Assembly: GCA_016722025.1 (NCBI GenBank)
Contig: JADKGZ010000010.1
Location: forward strand, 1 to 64,000
Direction: 5' to 3'
Length of the DNA: 64,000 nt
Source of the DNA: Acidimicrobiaceae bacterium
Lineage (GTDB): Bacteria > Actinomycetota > Acidimicrobiia > Acidimicrobiales > Ilumatobacteraceae
The translations under genes and the position numbers were made by a program. Shown piece after piece: positions 42,223 to 53,933 of this stretch. How positions within the stretch are numbered: position 1 is the first letter of the stretch; every line of letters begins with the position of its first letter. The notes beneath the pieces were generated by a model, which saw nothing but the letters and a program-made list of their open reading frames with translations, was not told where the DNA came from and did not search any database.

Positions 42223-42606
42223 GCTGGCGTAGAGCACCATGGCCTGGCGGGTGTCGAGGTACTCCTCGAGCCGCGTGATGCGACCGCCCTCCACCCAGAA
42301 GCGGATCATCGCCGGCAGGTGCAAGGGGCCACCCGCAGCCTGCCCCACCAGCACGTGCTGCTGCACGAAGCCGCCGGGCGCGAGGAAGCGGCGGATCTCG
42401 GTGTACTGCAGGCCGCTCGCGCGCTGATGCAGGTCGACGAGCGTGGCCAGGTTCTGGTCGACGGTCTGGTCGACTTCATCGAAGTTGTGCCAGATGGACG
42501 CATCGGGGGCGTACACCTCGCGCACGGCATCGGCGTGAGCGGCAGTGATCGCGCCGAGCAGGCGATCGGCGATGCTGTGCATCTCGGCCTCGGTGAGTGC
42601 TGACAT
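42220..42606 (-). CDS. SnoaL-like/NTF2-fold protein
   Basis: 128 residues. ADRLLGAITAAHADAVREVYAPDASIWHNFD and the C-terminal MIRFWVEGGRITRLEEYLD are the typical ends of a small cone-shaped NTF2-like domain (SnoaL, limonene-epoxide-hydrolase relatives). Activity unknown. The -10 box TACGGT (42618-42613) puts the RNA start on the ATG (leaderless). Confidence 0.85.
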   Translation of the reverse strand: MSALTEAEMHSIADRLLGAITAAHADAVREVYAPDASIWHNFDEVDQTVDQNLATLVDLHQRASGLQYTEIRRFLAPGGFVQQHVLVGQAAGGPLHLPAMIRFWVEGGRITRLEEYLDTRQAMVLYAS

Positions 42607-42685
42607 GCCCGCACCGTACTGCTGCTCGACAGCCGACGCGCTGCCGTCGCACCCTGCCCACGCCGACTTCAGATCGACCGGTCGG

Positions 42686-43414
42686 CTAGCGAGGAGTGAG
42701 CACGCAGAACTCGTTGTCGTCGGGGTCGGCCATGACGGCCCAATCGACGGCGCCCTCGCCGATGTCGATTCGCCTCGCCCCCAACGAGATGAGTCGCTCG
42801 ACTTCGGCGTGCTGATCGCCGCCGGCCGGCGGGGCTACGTCGAGATGAAGTCTGTTCTTCCCGAGCTTCGGGTTCAGCGGTGCGCCGCCCCACGTGATCA
42901 TCGGACCGGTGAGGTCCGGCGCGCGGATCGCGGTCTCCTCGTTCTGATCCCAGACCAACGGCCAGCCGAGCGCTGCGCTCCAGAAGTACCCGACCTCGCG
43001 CGTCCCGTCGCAGGTGATCGATCCGAGACGCCCGCAGGTCGACAGGAAGTTGTTGGTCGGTTCGATGATGCAGAACTCGTTGCCCTCTGGATCGGCGAGC
43101 ACGACGTGTTCGTCGGCTGGCCCCTGACCGATGTCGATGTGTCGGCCACCCAACGCGATCAAGCGCTCGACCGTTGCCATCTGGTCGTCGAGGGAAGCGG
43201 TCGTCAGGTCGAGGTGAAGTCGGTTCGCCCATGCCCCCTTGGGCTCGGAGACACGCCCGAAGTCGATCTGGAACCTCGTGCCATCGGTCGGCACGAGACT
43301 GACCACGTCACCGGTCTCGTCACCGACATCCCAGCGCAGCGCCTCGGCCCAGAAGCGAGCGAGCCGCAGCGGATCGTTCGCATCGAAACAGAGAGCAACG
43401 AGCTGCACAGTCAC
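42686..43414 (-). CDS. Two-domain VOC (glyoxalase/bleomycin-resistance fold) protein
   Basis: 242 residues with two tandem VOC domains, each ending in a similar motif: HVVLADPEGNEFCIIEP in the first and WAVMADPDDNEFCVLTP in the second. Conserved LHLDL and LHLDV strands hold the likely metal His. The substrate is unknown. GTG 43414 lies 9 bp after the GNAT stop; the two are probably cotranscribed. Confidence 0.88.
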   Translation of the reverse strand: MTVQLVALCFDANDPLRLARFWAEALRWDVGDETGDVVSLVPTDGTRFQIDFGRVSEPKGAWANRLHLDLTTASLDDQMATVERLIALGGRHIDIGQGPADEHVVLADPEGNEFCIIEPTNNFLSTCGRLGSITCDGTREVGYFWSAALGWPLVWDQNEETAIRAPDLTGPMITWGGAPLNPKLGKNRLHLDVAPPAGGDQHAEVERLISLGARRIDIGEGAVDWAVMADPDDNEFCVLTPR

Positions 43415-43423
43415 TTCGGGTGA

Positions 43424-43939
43424 TCAGACCGTGTCGAAGGGTCGCGCGTATGTGAAGCGGCCCCGGATGTTCGAGCGGTAGGTCGTCAGCGTTCGCACCT
43501 GGAAGTGGCTGCCCCACCCCGGTTCTGGTGCCGTGACGCCAATCGCGGTGGACGCGATGAAACCGAAACGGGCGTAGTAGTCGTGCGACCCGAGGAGAGC
43601 GATGAGCGGCTCGCCGAGCGCGTCGGCCGCTCCGATCGTGGCGTGCATCAACGCAAGGCCGACTCCGCGGCCCTGATGCGAGGGGAGCACGCCGATTGGG
43701 CCGAGGCCGAGTGCAGGTACGTCACCGACGAACCCGCGAGTGGTCACCACATGGCCGACGACGGTGTCGTCGAGCTCGGCCACGATCGACAGCGCTGGGA
43801 GCCAAGCGTCGCACTCGCGCAGGGCGTCCAGGAGGCGAACCTCGACGGGTTCATCGTTCGCATCTTGTGTGCGGAACGCGGCGACCTGCACGCCACGTGC
43901 CGCAGCCACATCTGCCGGAGCTTCTCGCCGAACGATCAC
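43424..43939 (-). CDS. GNAT-family N-acetyltransferase
   Basis: 171 residues. Acetyl-CoA loop VLPSHQGRGVGLALM and GLGPIGV are characteristic; DYYARFGFIAS is the usual C-terminal motif. GTG 43939 lies 7 nt downstream of a weak -10 box CAGTCT (43951-43946). It heads a two-gene operon with the VOC protein. Confidence 0.88.
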   Translation of the reverse strand: MIVRREAPADVAAARGVQVAAFRTQDANDEPVEVRLLDALRECDAWLPALSIVAELDDTVVGHVVTTRGFVGDVPALGLGPIGVLPSHQGRGVGLALMHATIGAADALGEPLIALLGSHDYYARFGFIASTAIGVTAPEPGWGSHFQVRTLTTYRSNIRGRFTYARPFDTV

Positions 43940-44054
43940 ACCGACAGACTGTCCGAATCACCTCTCCGACCACCCACGAATATCGGTCAAACCTGTCGCG
44001 GCTGCCACCACGGGTCCTGGTGACAACATCCATCACGAGCGCGAGACTGGCGCG

Positions 44055-44831
44055 GTGAGCTACCAGCACCTGCTCGTCGACAGCGACGGCCCCATCACCA
44101 CCATCACTCTCAACCGACCCGAGAAGCGCAACGCCCTGGCACTCGACGTGATGATCGAGCTGACGCAGGCGTTTCGCGACATCGCCGGCACGAAGGCGAC
44201 GGGCGTGATCCTCGCGGCCAACGGCCCTGTGTTCTCGGCCGGGCACAACTTCGGCGACATGGCCGGTGCGGCGCTCGCCGACATCCGCCACCTGTTCGCT
44301 GTGTGCACGGAGCTGATGGACACCGTGCAGTCGGTGCCACAGGTGGTCATCGCGCGGGTGCATGCACTGGCCACTGCCGCCGGCTGCCAGTTGGTCGCCA
44401 CGTGCGATCTTGCAATCGCCGCGGAGACCGCCGGCTTCGCCATCCCCGGCGGCAAGGGTGGGCTGTTCTGCCACACGCCGCTCGTGGCGGTGGCGCGCAA
44501 CGTGGGCCGCAAGCGGGCACTGGAGATGGCACTCACCGGCGACCCCATCACCGCCGCCACGGCCGCCGAGTGGGGCCTCATCAACCATGCGGTGCCTGAT
44601 GCCCAACTGGTGGCGGCGACCCACGATCTGCTCGCTCGCGCCACACGCGGCAGTGTGCTCAGCAAGGCCACCGGCAAGCGCGGCTTCTACGCCCAGGTCG
44701 GGCTCGACCAGCCCGCTGCGTACGCTCTCGCGGCCGAGCTGATGGCGACTTCCGCCACCACCGCCGATGCCCAGGAAGGCATCGCCGCCTTCCTCGAGAA
44801 GCGAAAGCCCGACTTCACCCAACGCGCGTGA
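44055..44831 (+). CDS. Enoyl-CoA hydratase/isomerase family protein
   Basis: 258 residues of crotonase fold. FSAGHNFGDM (first oxyanion-hole loop) and TAAGCQLVATCDL (second loop, GCQ) are visible; LNRPEKRNAL opens the protein. It resembles the ECHDC3-like group rather than classical FadB, with only one of the two usual acidic catalytic residues evident. Possible role in branched-chain acyl-CoA breakdown is only contextual. A 23-bp perfect-arm CsoR operator follows, separating it from the copper operon. Confidence 0.88.
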   Translation: MSYQHLLVDSDGPITTITLNRPEKRNALALDVMIELTQAFRDIAGTKATGVILAANGPVFSAGHNFGDMAGAALADIRHLFAVCTELMDTVQSVPQVVIARVHALATAAGCQLVATCDLAIAAETAGFAIPGGKGGLFCHTPLVAVARNVGRKRALEMALTGDPITAATAAEWGLINHAVPDAQLVAATHDLLARATRGSVLSKATGKRGFYAQVGLDQPAAYALAAELMATSATTADAQEGIAAFLEKRKPDFTQRA

Positions 44832-44840
44832 CGCCCGAGG

Positions 44841-44876
44841 TTGGACAACATACCCCATAGGGGTATGTTGTCGGTG
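44841..44876 (+). promoter_or_regulatory. csoR promoter with copper-repressor operator
   Basis: TTGGAC (44841-44846) and TATGTT (44864-44869) are 17 bp apart, and the GTG start lies 7 nt further on. Arms CAACATACCCC (44846-44856) and GGGGTATGTTG (44860-44870) form a perfect inverted repeat with a 3-nt spacer, the GTAxCCC...GGGxTAC style of CsoR operators. Binding would block polymerase until Cu(I) releases the repressor. Confidence 0.85.
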
Positions 44877-45169
44877 TGCATGCAACACCCGGGTACTCGG
44901 CCGAGAAGCAGCAGGTGATCGCGCGGCTCAAGCGCATCGAGGGTCAGGTGCGAGGCCTGCAGCGTCTCATCGACGAAGACACCTACTGCATCGATGTGCT
45001 CACGCAGGTGGCAGCGGTCAGCAAGGCGTTGCAGGGCGTCGGTCTGCACCTGCTCGACGAGCACCTGCAGCACTGCGTGGCCGGCGCGGCCGCCAGCGGC
45101 GACACCGACCGCACCACCGAACTGGTGCACGAAGCAACCAAGGCAGTCGAACGACTGCTGCGAGCCTGA
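44876..45169 (+). CDS. csoR: Copper-sensing repressor CsoR
   Basis: 97 residues, all-helical DUF156 fold. Cu(I) ligands are in the expected places: Cys in DEDTYCIDVL, His in VGLHLLDEHL and Cys in LQHCVAG. It should repress its own operon and release DNA on copper binding. GTG 44876 coincides with the predicted transcription start. The copper genes follow on the same strand. Confidence 0.93.
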   Translation: MHATPGYSAEKQQVIARLKRIEGQVRGLQRLIDEDTYCIDVLTQVAAVSKALQGVGLHLLDEHLQHCVAGAAASGDTDRTTELVHEATKAVERLLRA

Positions 45170-45189
45170 ACGAGAGAACGGACCACGAC

Positions 45190-45408
45190 ATGAGCACACT
45201 CACCTTCACCGTGCCGGGCATGACCTGCGGCCACTGCGAAGCTGCCGTCAAGGGTGAAGTCGGCAAGGTTGCCGGCGTTGTCGACGTGGCGGTCGACTTG
45301 AGCAGCAAGATCGTCACGGTCAGCGGCGACGCGCTCGACACCGCCGCACTCGTGGCCGCCATCGACGAAGCCGGCTTCGAAGCCCCCGCCACCGATGTGA
45401 GCCGCTGA
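45190..45408 (+). CDS. copZ: Copper chaperone (HMA domain)
   Basis: 72 residues, a single heavy-metal-associated domain. The metal loop GMTCGHC is near residue 10, and the sequence ends in EAGFEAP. It should carry Cu(I) to the downstream CopA ATPase. It follows csoR by 20 bp, with ACGAGAGAACGG before the ATG. Confidence 0.93.
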   Translation: MSTLTFTVPGMTCGHCEAAVKGEVGKVAGVVDVAVDLSSKIVTVSGDALDTAALVAAIDEAGFEAPATDVSR

Positions 45409-45413
45409 GCCGC

Positions 45414-46201
45414 ATGTCGCACGTGGTCGGCCGCCTCGGCGCGTTCGCGCTCGTGCTCGCAGGCACGTTCGGTACCGCGTACGCGGTGGGCGAGCGTTTG
45501 CCCGGCCACACGCACTCGACGCAAGACGGCCACACGCACGCCGGCACCGGCATGTCGACGCCGGTGCCCCCCGGCTTCGAGAGTGGCGGCTACCAGCTGG
45601 TCACCGACCACGCGCACGCGGGCATGGCCACGTTCCACCTGCGCGACGAGGCGGGCTCGGACGTCACCGAGTTCACCGAGGCGCACGGGTCGCTGCTGCA
45701 CGTCGTCGTCATCCGACCCGATCTCAGCGACTTCCAGCACGTGCACCCCACCATCCGCGACGATGGCTCGTGGGATGTCATGCTGCCGGCGCCCGGCCAG
45801 TGGCACCTCGTTTTCGACTCCACCCCCACCGGCGCACCCGGCCCAGTGGTCGTGTCGGCCAACATCGACGACGAGACCCCGGTGGCCACCGTGCCGCTGC
45901 CGCCCGCCGACGACACCGTCGACGTGGCCGGCCTGGTCGTCACCCGCGACGGGTTCACGTTCTCCGTCGCCAACGCCGATGGCAGCATGCTGATGGGGCT
46001 CGAGCCGTACCTCGGCCAGGCGGCACACCTGGTCGCGATGCGGCAGGGTGACCTGGCCTACACCCACCTGCACCCCAGCGAGGGCATGACCGGCATGTTC
46101 ATGTTCGGCACCGGCATCACCGAAGCAGGCACGTACCGACTGTTCCTGCAGTTCGGCTACCAGGGCGACGTGCTGACCGTGCCCTTCACGGTGGTCGTAC
46201 C

Positions 46202-46205
<4 letters not shown>
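45414..46205 (+). CDS. Secreted His/Met-rich copper-operon protein
   Basis: 263 residues. A signal-type hydrophobic stretch (about 7-25) is followed by HTHSTQDGHTHAGTGM, then HAHAGMATFHL, FQHVHPTIRDD and THLHPSEGMTGMFMFG, a pattern of His and Met expected of an extracytoplasmic copper-binding protein. I do not recognise a named family; the DUF-like layout HVHP...LHPSEGM is seen in proteins of other actinobacterial copper operons. It is 5 bp after copZ, and its stop overlaps the copA start by 4 nt. Confidence 0.75.
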
Positions 46206-48421
<2,216 letters not shown>

Positions 48422-48501
48422 CCCACGCCGGCGCAGTGCCGATGCGCGGCAGCGTTCCAAATGTGTGCAGATGACCACGGATTGTGGTAGTCCATCTCAC
48501 C

Positions 48502-49032
48502 ATGGTGAGTACATCACCCGCGGTGTCGGTGCTGTTCGTGTGTCTCGGCAATCACTGCCGGTCGCCAGCCGCGCACGCAGTTGCGAATTCGATGCGCCGC
48601 AACGACCCGTTCCTTCGGTTCGATTCGGCAGGCACCGGCAACGCGCATGTGGGCAACGCACCCCATCCCTTGGCGGTCGCCGAGGGCGCGCAGCGCGGGT
48701 ACCGAGTCGACCACCTCGGCCGACAGATCCATCCCGACGACTTCGTACGCTTCGACCTGATCGTGGCGATGGACCGCATGAACGTCGACGACCTGGAACG
48801 CATGCGTGGCGGTGTCGAGCAACGCATCGGCTACTACCCGACGGTGGAGCCGCTGCAGGTGCAGCTGCTGCGCCGATGGGACCCATATGCCATGCCCGGC
48901 GATGAGGACCTCGTCGACCCGTGGGGGCAACCGCCCGCGGCATACGGCGAGATGTTCGACGTGATCGAGCGCAGCGTGCCGCCGCTGCTCGCGCACTTGG
49001 CCTGGCTGCGCGCCGACCGCCCGATCGTTTGA
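48502..49032 (+). CDS. Low-molecular-weight protein tyrosine phosphatase
   Basis: 176 residues. The CX5R P-loop CLGNHCR lies at residues 14-20 (VLFVCLGNHCRSP), and the general acid region is DLVDPWGQP. Such enzymes dephosphorylate protein tyrosine or arginine phosphate, or act on exopolysaccharide systems. ATG 48502 is used; GTG 48484 is an in-frame alternative. It ends 1 bp before the converging regulator gene. Confidence 0.88.
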   Translation: MVSTSPAVSVLFVCLGNHCRSPAAHAVANSMRRNDPFLRFDSAGTGNAHVGNAPHPLAVAEGAQRGYRVDHLGRQIHPDDFVRFDLIVAMDRMNVDDLERMRGGVEQRIGYYPTVEPLQVQLLRRWDPYAMPGDEDLVDPWGQPPAAYGEMFDVIERSVPPLLAHLAWLRADRPIV

Positions 49033-49033
49033 C

Positions 49034-49837
49034 TCAGGCCGCCATCGCCGCAGCGCGAAGGCGGTGCACCAGCACATCGCGGTGGTTGCGGATGGTGCGT
49101 TCGCTCACCCGCAACGCCACGGCGGCCTCCGCGGCACTGCACCCTCGCGCGAGCAGTTCGATCAGTTGCAGTTCGCGCTCGGTGAGCATGCCGGCGGCCG
49201 CGACCACCTCGGCGAGCTCCGCAGTGGCATCGAGCGCGTCGCCGGTGAGCACCGGCCCGTCGAGCAGGTGCGGTGCGGTGAGCTCGTGCACCAGCAACCT
49301 GCGGTTGGCCCGCTCGAACGCCCGATACTCGCTGTCGCGCAACAGGTTGGCGGCCACGTGCAGCGGGCGGCGCTCCACCGGGAACTCGCGGATGACGGTC
49401 CAGGTGACACTGAGCAACTCGTCGAACGCGTCAGCAGAGCCACCTGTGCGATGGCTGCCCCAACGGCGAGCCCTCGCCACGACACCGGGCAGCACCCGCT
49501 GCAACACCACGCGAGCAGCCACGTCGTCGGTACGCGCGGCTCGCACCAGCTGAGCGAGCACCTCGTTGGCCGAGCACCCAGGTCGCGTCGGCCCGGTGGC
49601 CGACGTACCGGTGGCCGGCGTACCAGCGGCCGGCGCACCGGCGACCACCAGGCGCGCCTGGCGCGACGGCCAGTACCCGGCCGCAGCCAGCAGCTGATCG
49701 AGGCTGCCGAACGGAGCAGCGACCCCCCAGCCCTGTGCCCGGCGCAGCACCGCCGGTCGCATGTTGAGCGCCTGCCACTCGCGTTCGAGTCGGGCGAGCA
49801 GTGGACGATTGTCGGTCTGGGGAAGTCGCGGGGTCAT
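49034..49837 (-). CDS. LuxR/sigma-like HTH regulator
   Basis: 267 residues. The C-terminal HTH (LTERELQLIELLARGCSAAEAAVALRVSERTIRN, within residues 195-260) is LuxR/sigma-4-like; the central part (DELLSVTWTVIREF and LLRDSEYRAFERANRR) has the flavour of an extracytoplasmic-function sigma region. An AGTPATG-type repeat from repetitive DNA sits near residue 70. It is divergent from the FHA-FtsK ATPase gene, so probably its regulator. Family placement is uncertain. Confidence 0.7.
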   Translation of the reverse strand: MTPRLPQTDNRPLLARLEREWQALNMRPAVLRRAQGWGVAAPFGSLDQLLAAAGYWPSRQARLVVAGAPAAGTPATGTSATGPTRPGCSANEVLAQLVRAARTDDVAARVVLQRVLPGVVARARRWGSHRTGGSADAFDELLSVTWTVIREFPVERRPLHVAANLLRDSEYRAFERANRRLLVHELTAPHLLDGPVLTGDALDATAELAEVVAAAGMLTERELQLIELLARGCSAAEAAVALRVSERTIRNHRDVLVHRLRAAAMAA

Positions 49838-49860
49838 GGATCCGATCGTCCGCGTCGCAC

Positions 49861-49913
49861 CTCACCGCGGTGCTCACAGCACGACTCACCGCGACGCTCA
49901 CAGCACGCTCACC
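49861..49913. repeat. 24-bp direct repeats with palindromes in regulator/ATPase intergenic region
   Basis: Two tandem copies of a 24-bp unit (49861-49884 and 49885-49907, the second one base shorter), then CTCACC. Each holds GCTCACAGC-type dyads: GTGCT-CAC-AGCAC and, in the first, CACCGCGGTG. The position, between the divergent starts at 49837 and 50008, suggests a regulator-binding region. Confidence 0.6.
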
Positions 49914-50007
49914 AGGGAACATTCCTCCGCCGATACCCGCCAACCACCACCGTCGATCGACACTCGCTGTTGCCGATCCGGCCACGTCAGCGTGCTCAGT
50001 ACGGGTG

Positions 50008-53000
50008 ATGGACACCTTCTGCCGCAGCTTCGACGAGGCGCCCCACACCGCCGGCGCCCTCAACTCGCACGAGACGCCCGACACCGGCGACGCCGGCCAC
50101 ACGGCGGGCACCGCACCTCGAACCTGGGTGGGCAGCTGGCTGTGCACGTGGCACACCGGGCCCGACGCCGGTGGCACGCATCGCCTGGGTGTGGGTCGCC
50201 ACCTGGTGGGAAGAGCGCACACCGCCACCGTGCGGTGCGACGACCCGGCCCTGCAGCCGCACCACGCGCTGCTGGAGGTGCGCGCCGACGGTGCGCTGAC
50301 CCTCACCCAGCTCACCGGACGAGCACCCGTGCTGGTGGACGGCGCACCACTCACCGGCTCGACCACGGCGCTGGCGAGCGTTCGGCTCGCCGTGGGCAAC
50401 AGCACGATCACGTGCAGTCGTGCCGACGACGACGGCTCGGTGGCGCCGGCTGCGCAGGTGGTTCATGGCGCGCTCATCCGCAGCCCGCGCGCACTTCCCA
50501 CGTACGAGCCACCCGAACTCACACCGCCGGCACCGCCCGACGCCGACCATCACTCGGCCGGCAGCGTTGCTCCCGCGCTCATCGGTCTGGCGGGCGCCGG
50601 TGCGATCGCAATGGTGATGCAGCAGCCGATGTTCCTGCTGTTCGGCACCCTCGGTGCGACAGTGGCGGTAGGCAGCTGGGGGGCCCAACGGCTGGCCGCA
50701 CGCCGGCGGCACCGCCGAGCGTTGCACGCGCACGCCCTCGCTCGTCGCGCCTACCTGACAGCGGCGCTGCGCAACCGCGACCGGTTCCGGGCGTTCCACG
50801 TCGCGACGGTACCCACTGTCGCCGCCGCACAACAGGCCATCGGTGACCGGTCGACGCAGCTGTGGTCGCGTCGAGCAACGCACTCCGACGCCTTCACCGC
50901 CGGCCTCGGCCTCGGCAACGTTCCCTGGCCCGCAGCGGCAGCGCTCGACGATGCCGACGGCGAACCCGAGGCACTCGACCTGCCGCTGCCCGCCGACCTC
51001 GGCCCGGGTTGCCGCCTCGCCGTCCGCGGGCCCAACGCACACGCGGTCGCCCGGTCGCTGCTGGTGCAACTGGCAGCATCGTGCGGCCCGGCCGACCTGC
51101 GCTGCGTGATCGTCACCGACCGCCCAGCCGCATGGGATTGCGTACGCGGCCTCCCCAACCTCACGCTGCCCGGCGGGTCGGCCGCCGTCGTCGCCGAGTG
51201 CGACCTCGGCGCTGTGCTCGCCGAGCTGGGCGATCACGCCGCCCACCTGCTGTTCCTCACCGACCAGGCGAGCGCGCTCGCAGCACGGACCAGCCCACTG
51301 CGGCGGGCGCTCGCCGACGCGCAGGCTCACGCTCTGCTGGTGGTGCTGGCGGCCGACGGCGGAGTGCCTCATCTGTGCACCAGCGTGCTCTCGCTGACGA
51401 GCGGCCCCGTCGGCAGGTGGGTTGCCGATACGCACACGACCCTTCTGCCCGTTCCTGTGCGCGTGGCCGGCATCGGCGAGCGCAGTACGTTCGCCTGCAC
51501 AGCAGCCCTGCGTTCGCTGATCGACCCAGAGGACCCGCTCAGCGTCGCCACCGGCGTTCCCCACGACCTCTCGCTGACCACGCTGCTGAGCAGCGACGGC
51601 GACGCCTCGCTCACACCGGCGGGCATCGTCGCCGGCTGGCTGGCCGTCGGCGACGACCCCAACCCGCGTACGTTGATCGGCGTGGCCGCCGACGGCGCGG
51701 TCGACATCGACCTCGTCCGCGACGGCCCGCACGGCCTCATCGCCGGTACCACCGGCGCCGGCAAGAGCGAGCTACTGCGCAGCTTGGTGGTGGGCATGGC
51801 AGCCGGTGCCAGCCCCGCCCACCTCAGCTTCGCGCTGGTGGACTACAAGGGCGGTGCCACCTTCGATGCGTGCGCGGCGCTGCCACACGTGGTGGGTGTG
51901 ATCACCGACCTCGACGACCAGTTGGCCGAGCGAGCGCTGCGCAGCCTGCACGCCGAGCTGCGTCGCCGAGAAGGCATCCTGCGCGAGCACGGGGCGACCG
52001 ACCTGGCCACGCTGCGCGCACGCGCACCGCAGGTGCTGCTGCCGCGCTTGGTCGTGGTGATCGACGAGTTCGCGGCACTGGTGGCCGAACAGCCGACGTT
52101 CCTCCACGCACTGGTCGATGTGGCACAGCGCGGTCGCAGCCTGGGGGTGCACCTGCTGCTGGCCACGCAGCGGCCCAGCGGGGTGATCAACGACAACATT
52201 CGTGCCAACACCAACCTGCGGCTCGCGTTGCGCCTGCAGGACACCGCCGACGCCATTGACGTCGTCGGCGCGCCGACGCCGGCACTGCTCCCGCGCGGCG
52301 TTCCCGGCCGGGCGGTGATGCGGCTGGGGGCCGACGACCACCTCACGTTTCAGACGGCACACTGCACGGCCACGAAGACGACCGGCGGCGAGAGCGAACT
52401 ACAGGTGCTGGTGCGCGCCATCTGCGAGGCAGCGCTGCTGGCCGGCACGCCCCTGCCCCCCGCACCATGGGCACCGGTGCTGCCGCCGGTGCTCGCTCGC
52501 AGCGATGTGCCCGCCGGTGCCGTCGGGTTGCTCGACGACCCTGATCGGCAGCGAGTCGCTCCACTGCAGTGGGCGCCCGGCGACGGCCATCTGCTGATCG
52601 CGGGCAGCCCCGGCGCGGGCGTCACCTCCACCATCCACACGCTCGCCACGCACGCACTGACACACGACGACCCGAGCACCACTGCGCTGCACGTGTACGT
52701 GCTGGATGGTCGCGGCGACCAGCGGCTGACCGAGTTGACCGCGCGCACTGGATGCGTCGCCGTCGTGCGACTGCACGAGCGTGAGCGGTTGATGCGGCTG
52801 TTGCACCGGTTGCGTGGCCTCACACGAGCGGGCATGGCCCAACGATCCGAGATCCGGGTGGTGCTGTTCATCGATGGGCTCGATGCGGTGCGACGGGCAC
52901 TCGACGAGGTCGCCACTGCAACCGAGTTCGACGCCCTCGAGGAGGTGCTCGCCAACGGTGAGGCCGCGGGAATCACCATCGTGGCCGGAGTCGAACATGC

Positions 53001-53928
53001 TGCTGCGGTTCCTGCCGGTCTGCTCGCCCGATGCGCTCACCGGTGGGTGATGCACCTGCACGACGCACACGATGCCACAGTGCTGGGCGTGGCGGCCGCG
53101 CGCGTGCCGGCCGCCTCGGTGGCCGGCAGGTTGGTGGTGGCGGCCAGCGGCCTGGCGGCCCAAGTGATGCAGCCCGGCGCTTCGTCGACCACTGCCGGCG
53201 ACGGCTCACCGGCCACGACACCCGCCGTCGCCGGCATCTGCATCGTGCCTGCCATGGTCGACCCTGGCGCACTTGCTGCCGGCGGGCGCAGCGCCGACGC
53301 CACGGAACTCCCACTGGGCATCGACTTCGCCAGCGGCGAGGCACACGCGCTGCACCTGCCCGACGGCGAGCATCTGCTGGTGCTGGGTGGGCCGCGATCC
53401 GGGCGCAGCAACACTTTGGCCCGGCTCAGCGAGTGCTGGCTGCAAGCGCACCCCGACGGATGGTTCGGCGCCATCCTGCCGCGTCGATCGAGCTCGGTGA
53501 CGGCGACCCACACTGCGCCGGACACGTCGATCCTCGACGACGTGCTGCACGACGCCCTGCCGTCGTGCCGGCCGGTGCTGCTGGTGGTCGACGATGCGGA
53601 GTTCGTCGACGACCCCGGCGGGCGACTGGCAGCGCTGGCCGCCGGCTGCCGCCCCGACACATGGATCTTCGCCGGCGGCCGGCCCGACGCGCTGCGCCAG
53701 CTCTACGGCCACTGGACCACCGTCGTGCGCCGCAGTCGCACCGGAGTCGTGCACACCGGCGGCAGCGACCTCGATGGCGACCTGCTGGGGGTGGTGCTGC
53801 CGCGTCGCACACCGATACCGGCCCGGCCCGGGCTCGCCTGGCTGGTCGCCGGCGGGTCGGTGCACCTCACCCAGGTGGCTCTCCAGGTGCACCCGCGCCA
53901 AGATCGACCGCTGACACCAGTACCTTGA
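50008..53928 (+). CDS. FHA-domain FtsK/SpoIIIE ATPase (EssC/EccC-like)
   Basis: 1306 residues. An N-terminal FHA domain (about 58-137, core RHLVGRAHTATV), two membrane segments (about 190-230) and three RecA-like ATPase modules. The first has a good Walker A (GTTGAGKS, about 580-587), Walker B LVVVIDEF and LLATQRPSG; the second (GSPGAGVTS, about 866) and third (GGPRSGRSN, about 1127) lack the Walker A Lys. This is the architecture of type VII secretion EssC/EccC proteins, with substrates of WXG100 type. No other T7 gene except the distant WXG100 is in the window. ATG 50008 (or GTG 50005) is used; further upstream the frame runs into direct repeats. Confidence 0.9.
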   Translation: MDTFCRSFDEAPHTAGALNSHETPDTGDAGHTAGTAPRTWVGSWLCTWHTGPDAGGTHRLGVGRHLVGRAHTATVRCDDPALQPHHALLEVRADGALTLTQLTGRAPVLVDGAPLTGSTTALASVRLAVGNSTITCSRADDDGSVAPAAQVVHGALIRSPRALPTYEPPELTPPAPPDADHHSAGSVAPALIGLAGAGAIAMVMQQPMFLLFGTLGATVAVGSWGAQRLAARRRHRRALHAHALARRAYLTAALRNRDRFRAFHVATVPTVAAAQQAIGDRSTQLWSRRATHSDAFTAGLGLGNVPWPAAAALDDADGEPEALDLPLPADLGPGCRLAVRGPNAHAVARSLLVQLAASCGPADLRCVIVTDRPAAWDCVRGLPNLTLPGGSAAVVAECDLGAVLAELGDHAAHLLFLTDQASALAARTSPLRRALADAQAHALLVVLAADGGVPHLCTSVLSLTSGPVGRWVADTHTTLLPVPVRVAGIGERSTFACTAALRSLIDPEDPLSVATGVPHDLSLTTLLSSDGDASLTPAGIVAGWLAVGDDPNPRTLIGVAADGAVDIDLVRDGPHGLIAGTTGAGKSELLRSLVVGMAAGASPAHLSFALVDYKGGATFDACAALPHVVGVITDLDDQLAERALRSLHAELRRREGILREHGATDLATLRARAPQVLLPRLVVVIDEFAALVAEQPTFLHALVDVAQRGRSLGVHLLLATQRPSGVINDNIRANTNLRLALRLQDTADAIDVVGAPTPALLPRGVPGRAVMRLGADDHLTFQTAHCTATKTTGGESELQVLVRAICEAALLAGTPLPPAPWAPVLPPVLARSDVPAGAVGLLDDPDRQRVAPLQWAPGDGHLLIAGSPGAGVTSTIHTLATHALTHDDPSTTALHVYVLDGRGDQRLTELTARTGCVAVVRLHERERLMRLLHRLRGLTRAGMAQRSEIRVVLFIDGLDAVRRALDEVATATEFDALEEVLANGEAAGITIVAGVEHAAAVPAGLLARCAHRWVMHLHDAHDATVLGVAAARVPAASVAGRLVVAASGLAAQVMQPGASSTTAGDGSPATTPAVAGICIVPAMVDPGALAAGGRSADATELPLGIDFASGEAHALHLPDGEHLLVLGGPRSGRSNTLARLSECWLQAHPDGWFGAILPRRSSSVTATHTAPDTSILDDVLHDALPSCRPVLLVVDDAEFVDDPGGRLAALAAGCRPDTWIFAGGRPDALRQLYGHWTTVVRRSRTGVVHTGGSDLDGDLLGVVLPRRTPIPARPGLAWLVAGGSVHLTQVALQVHPRQDRPLTPVP

Positions 53929-53933
53929 GGCAC

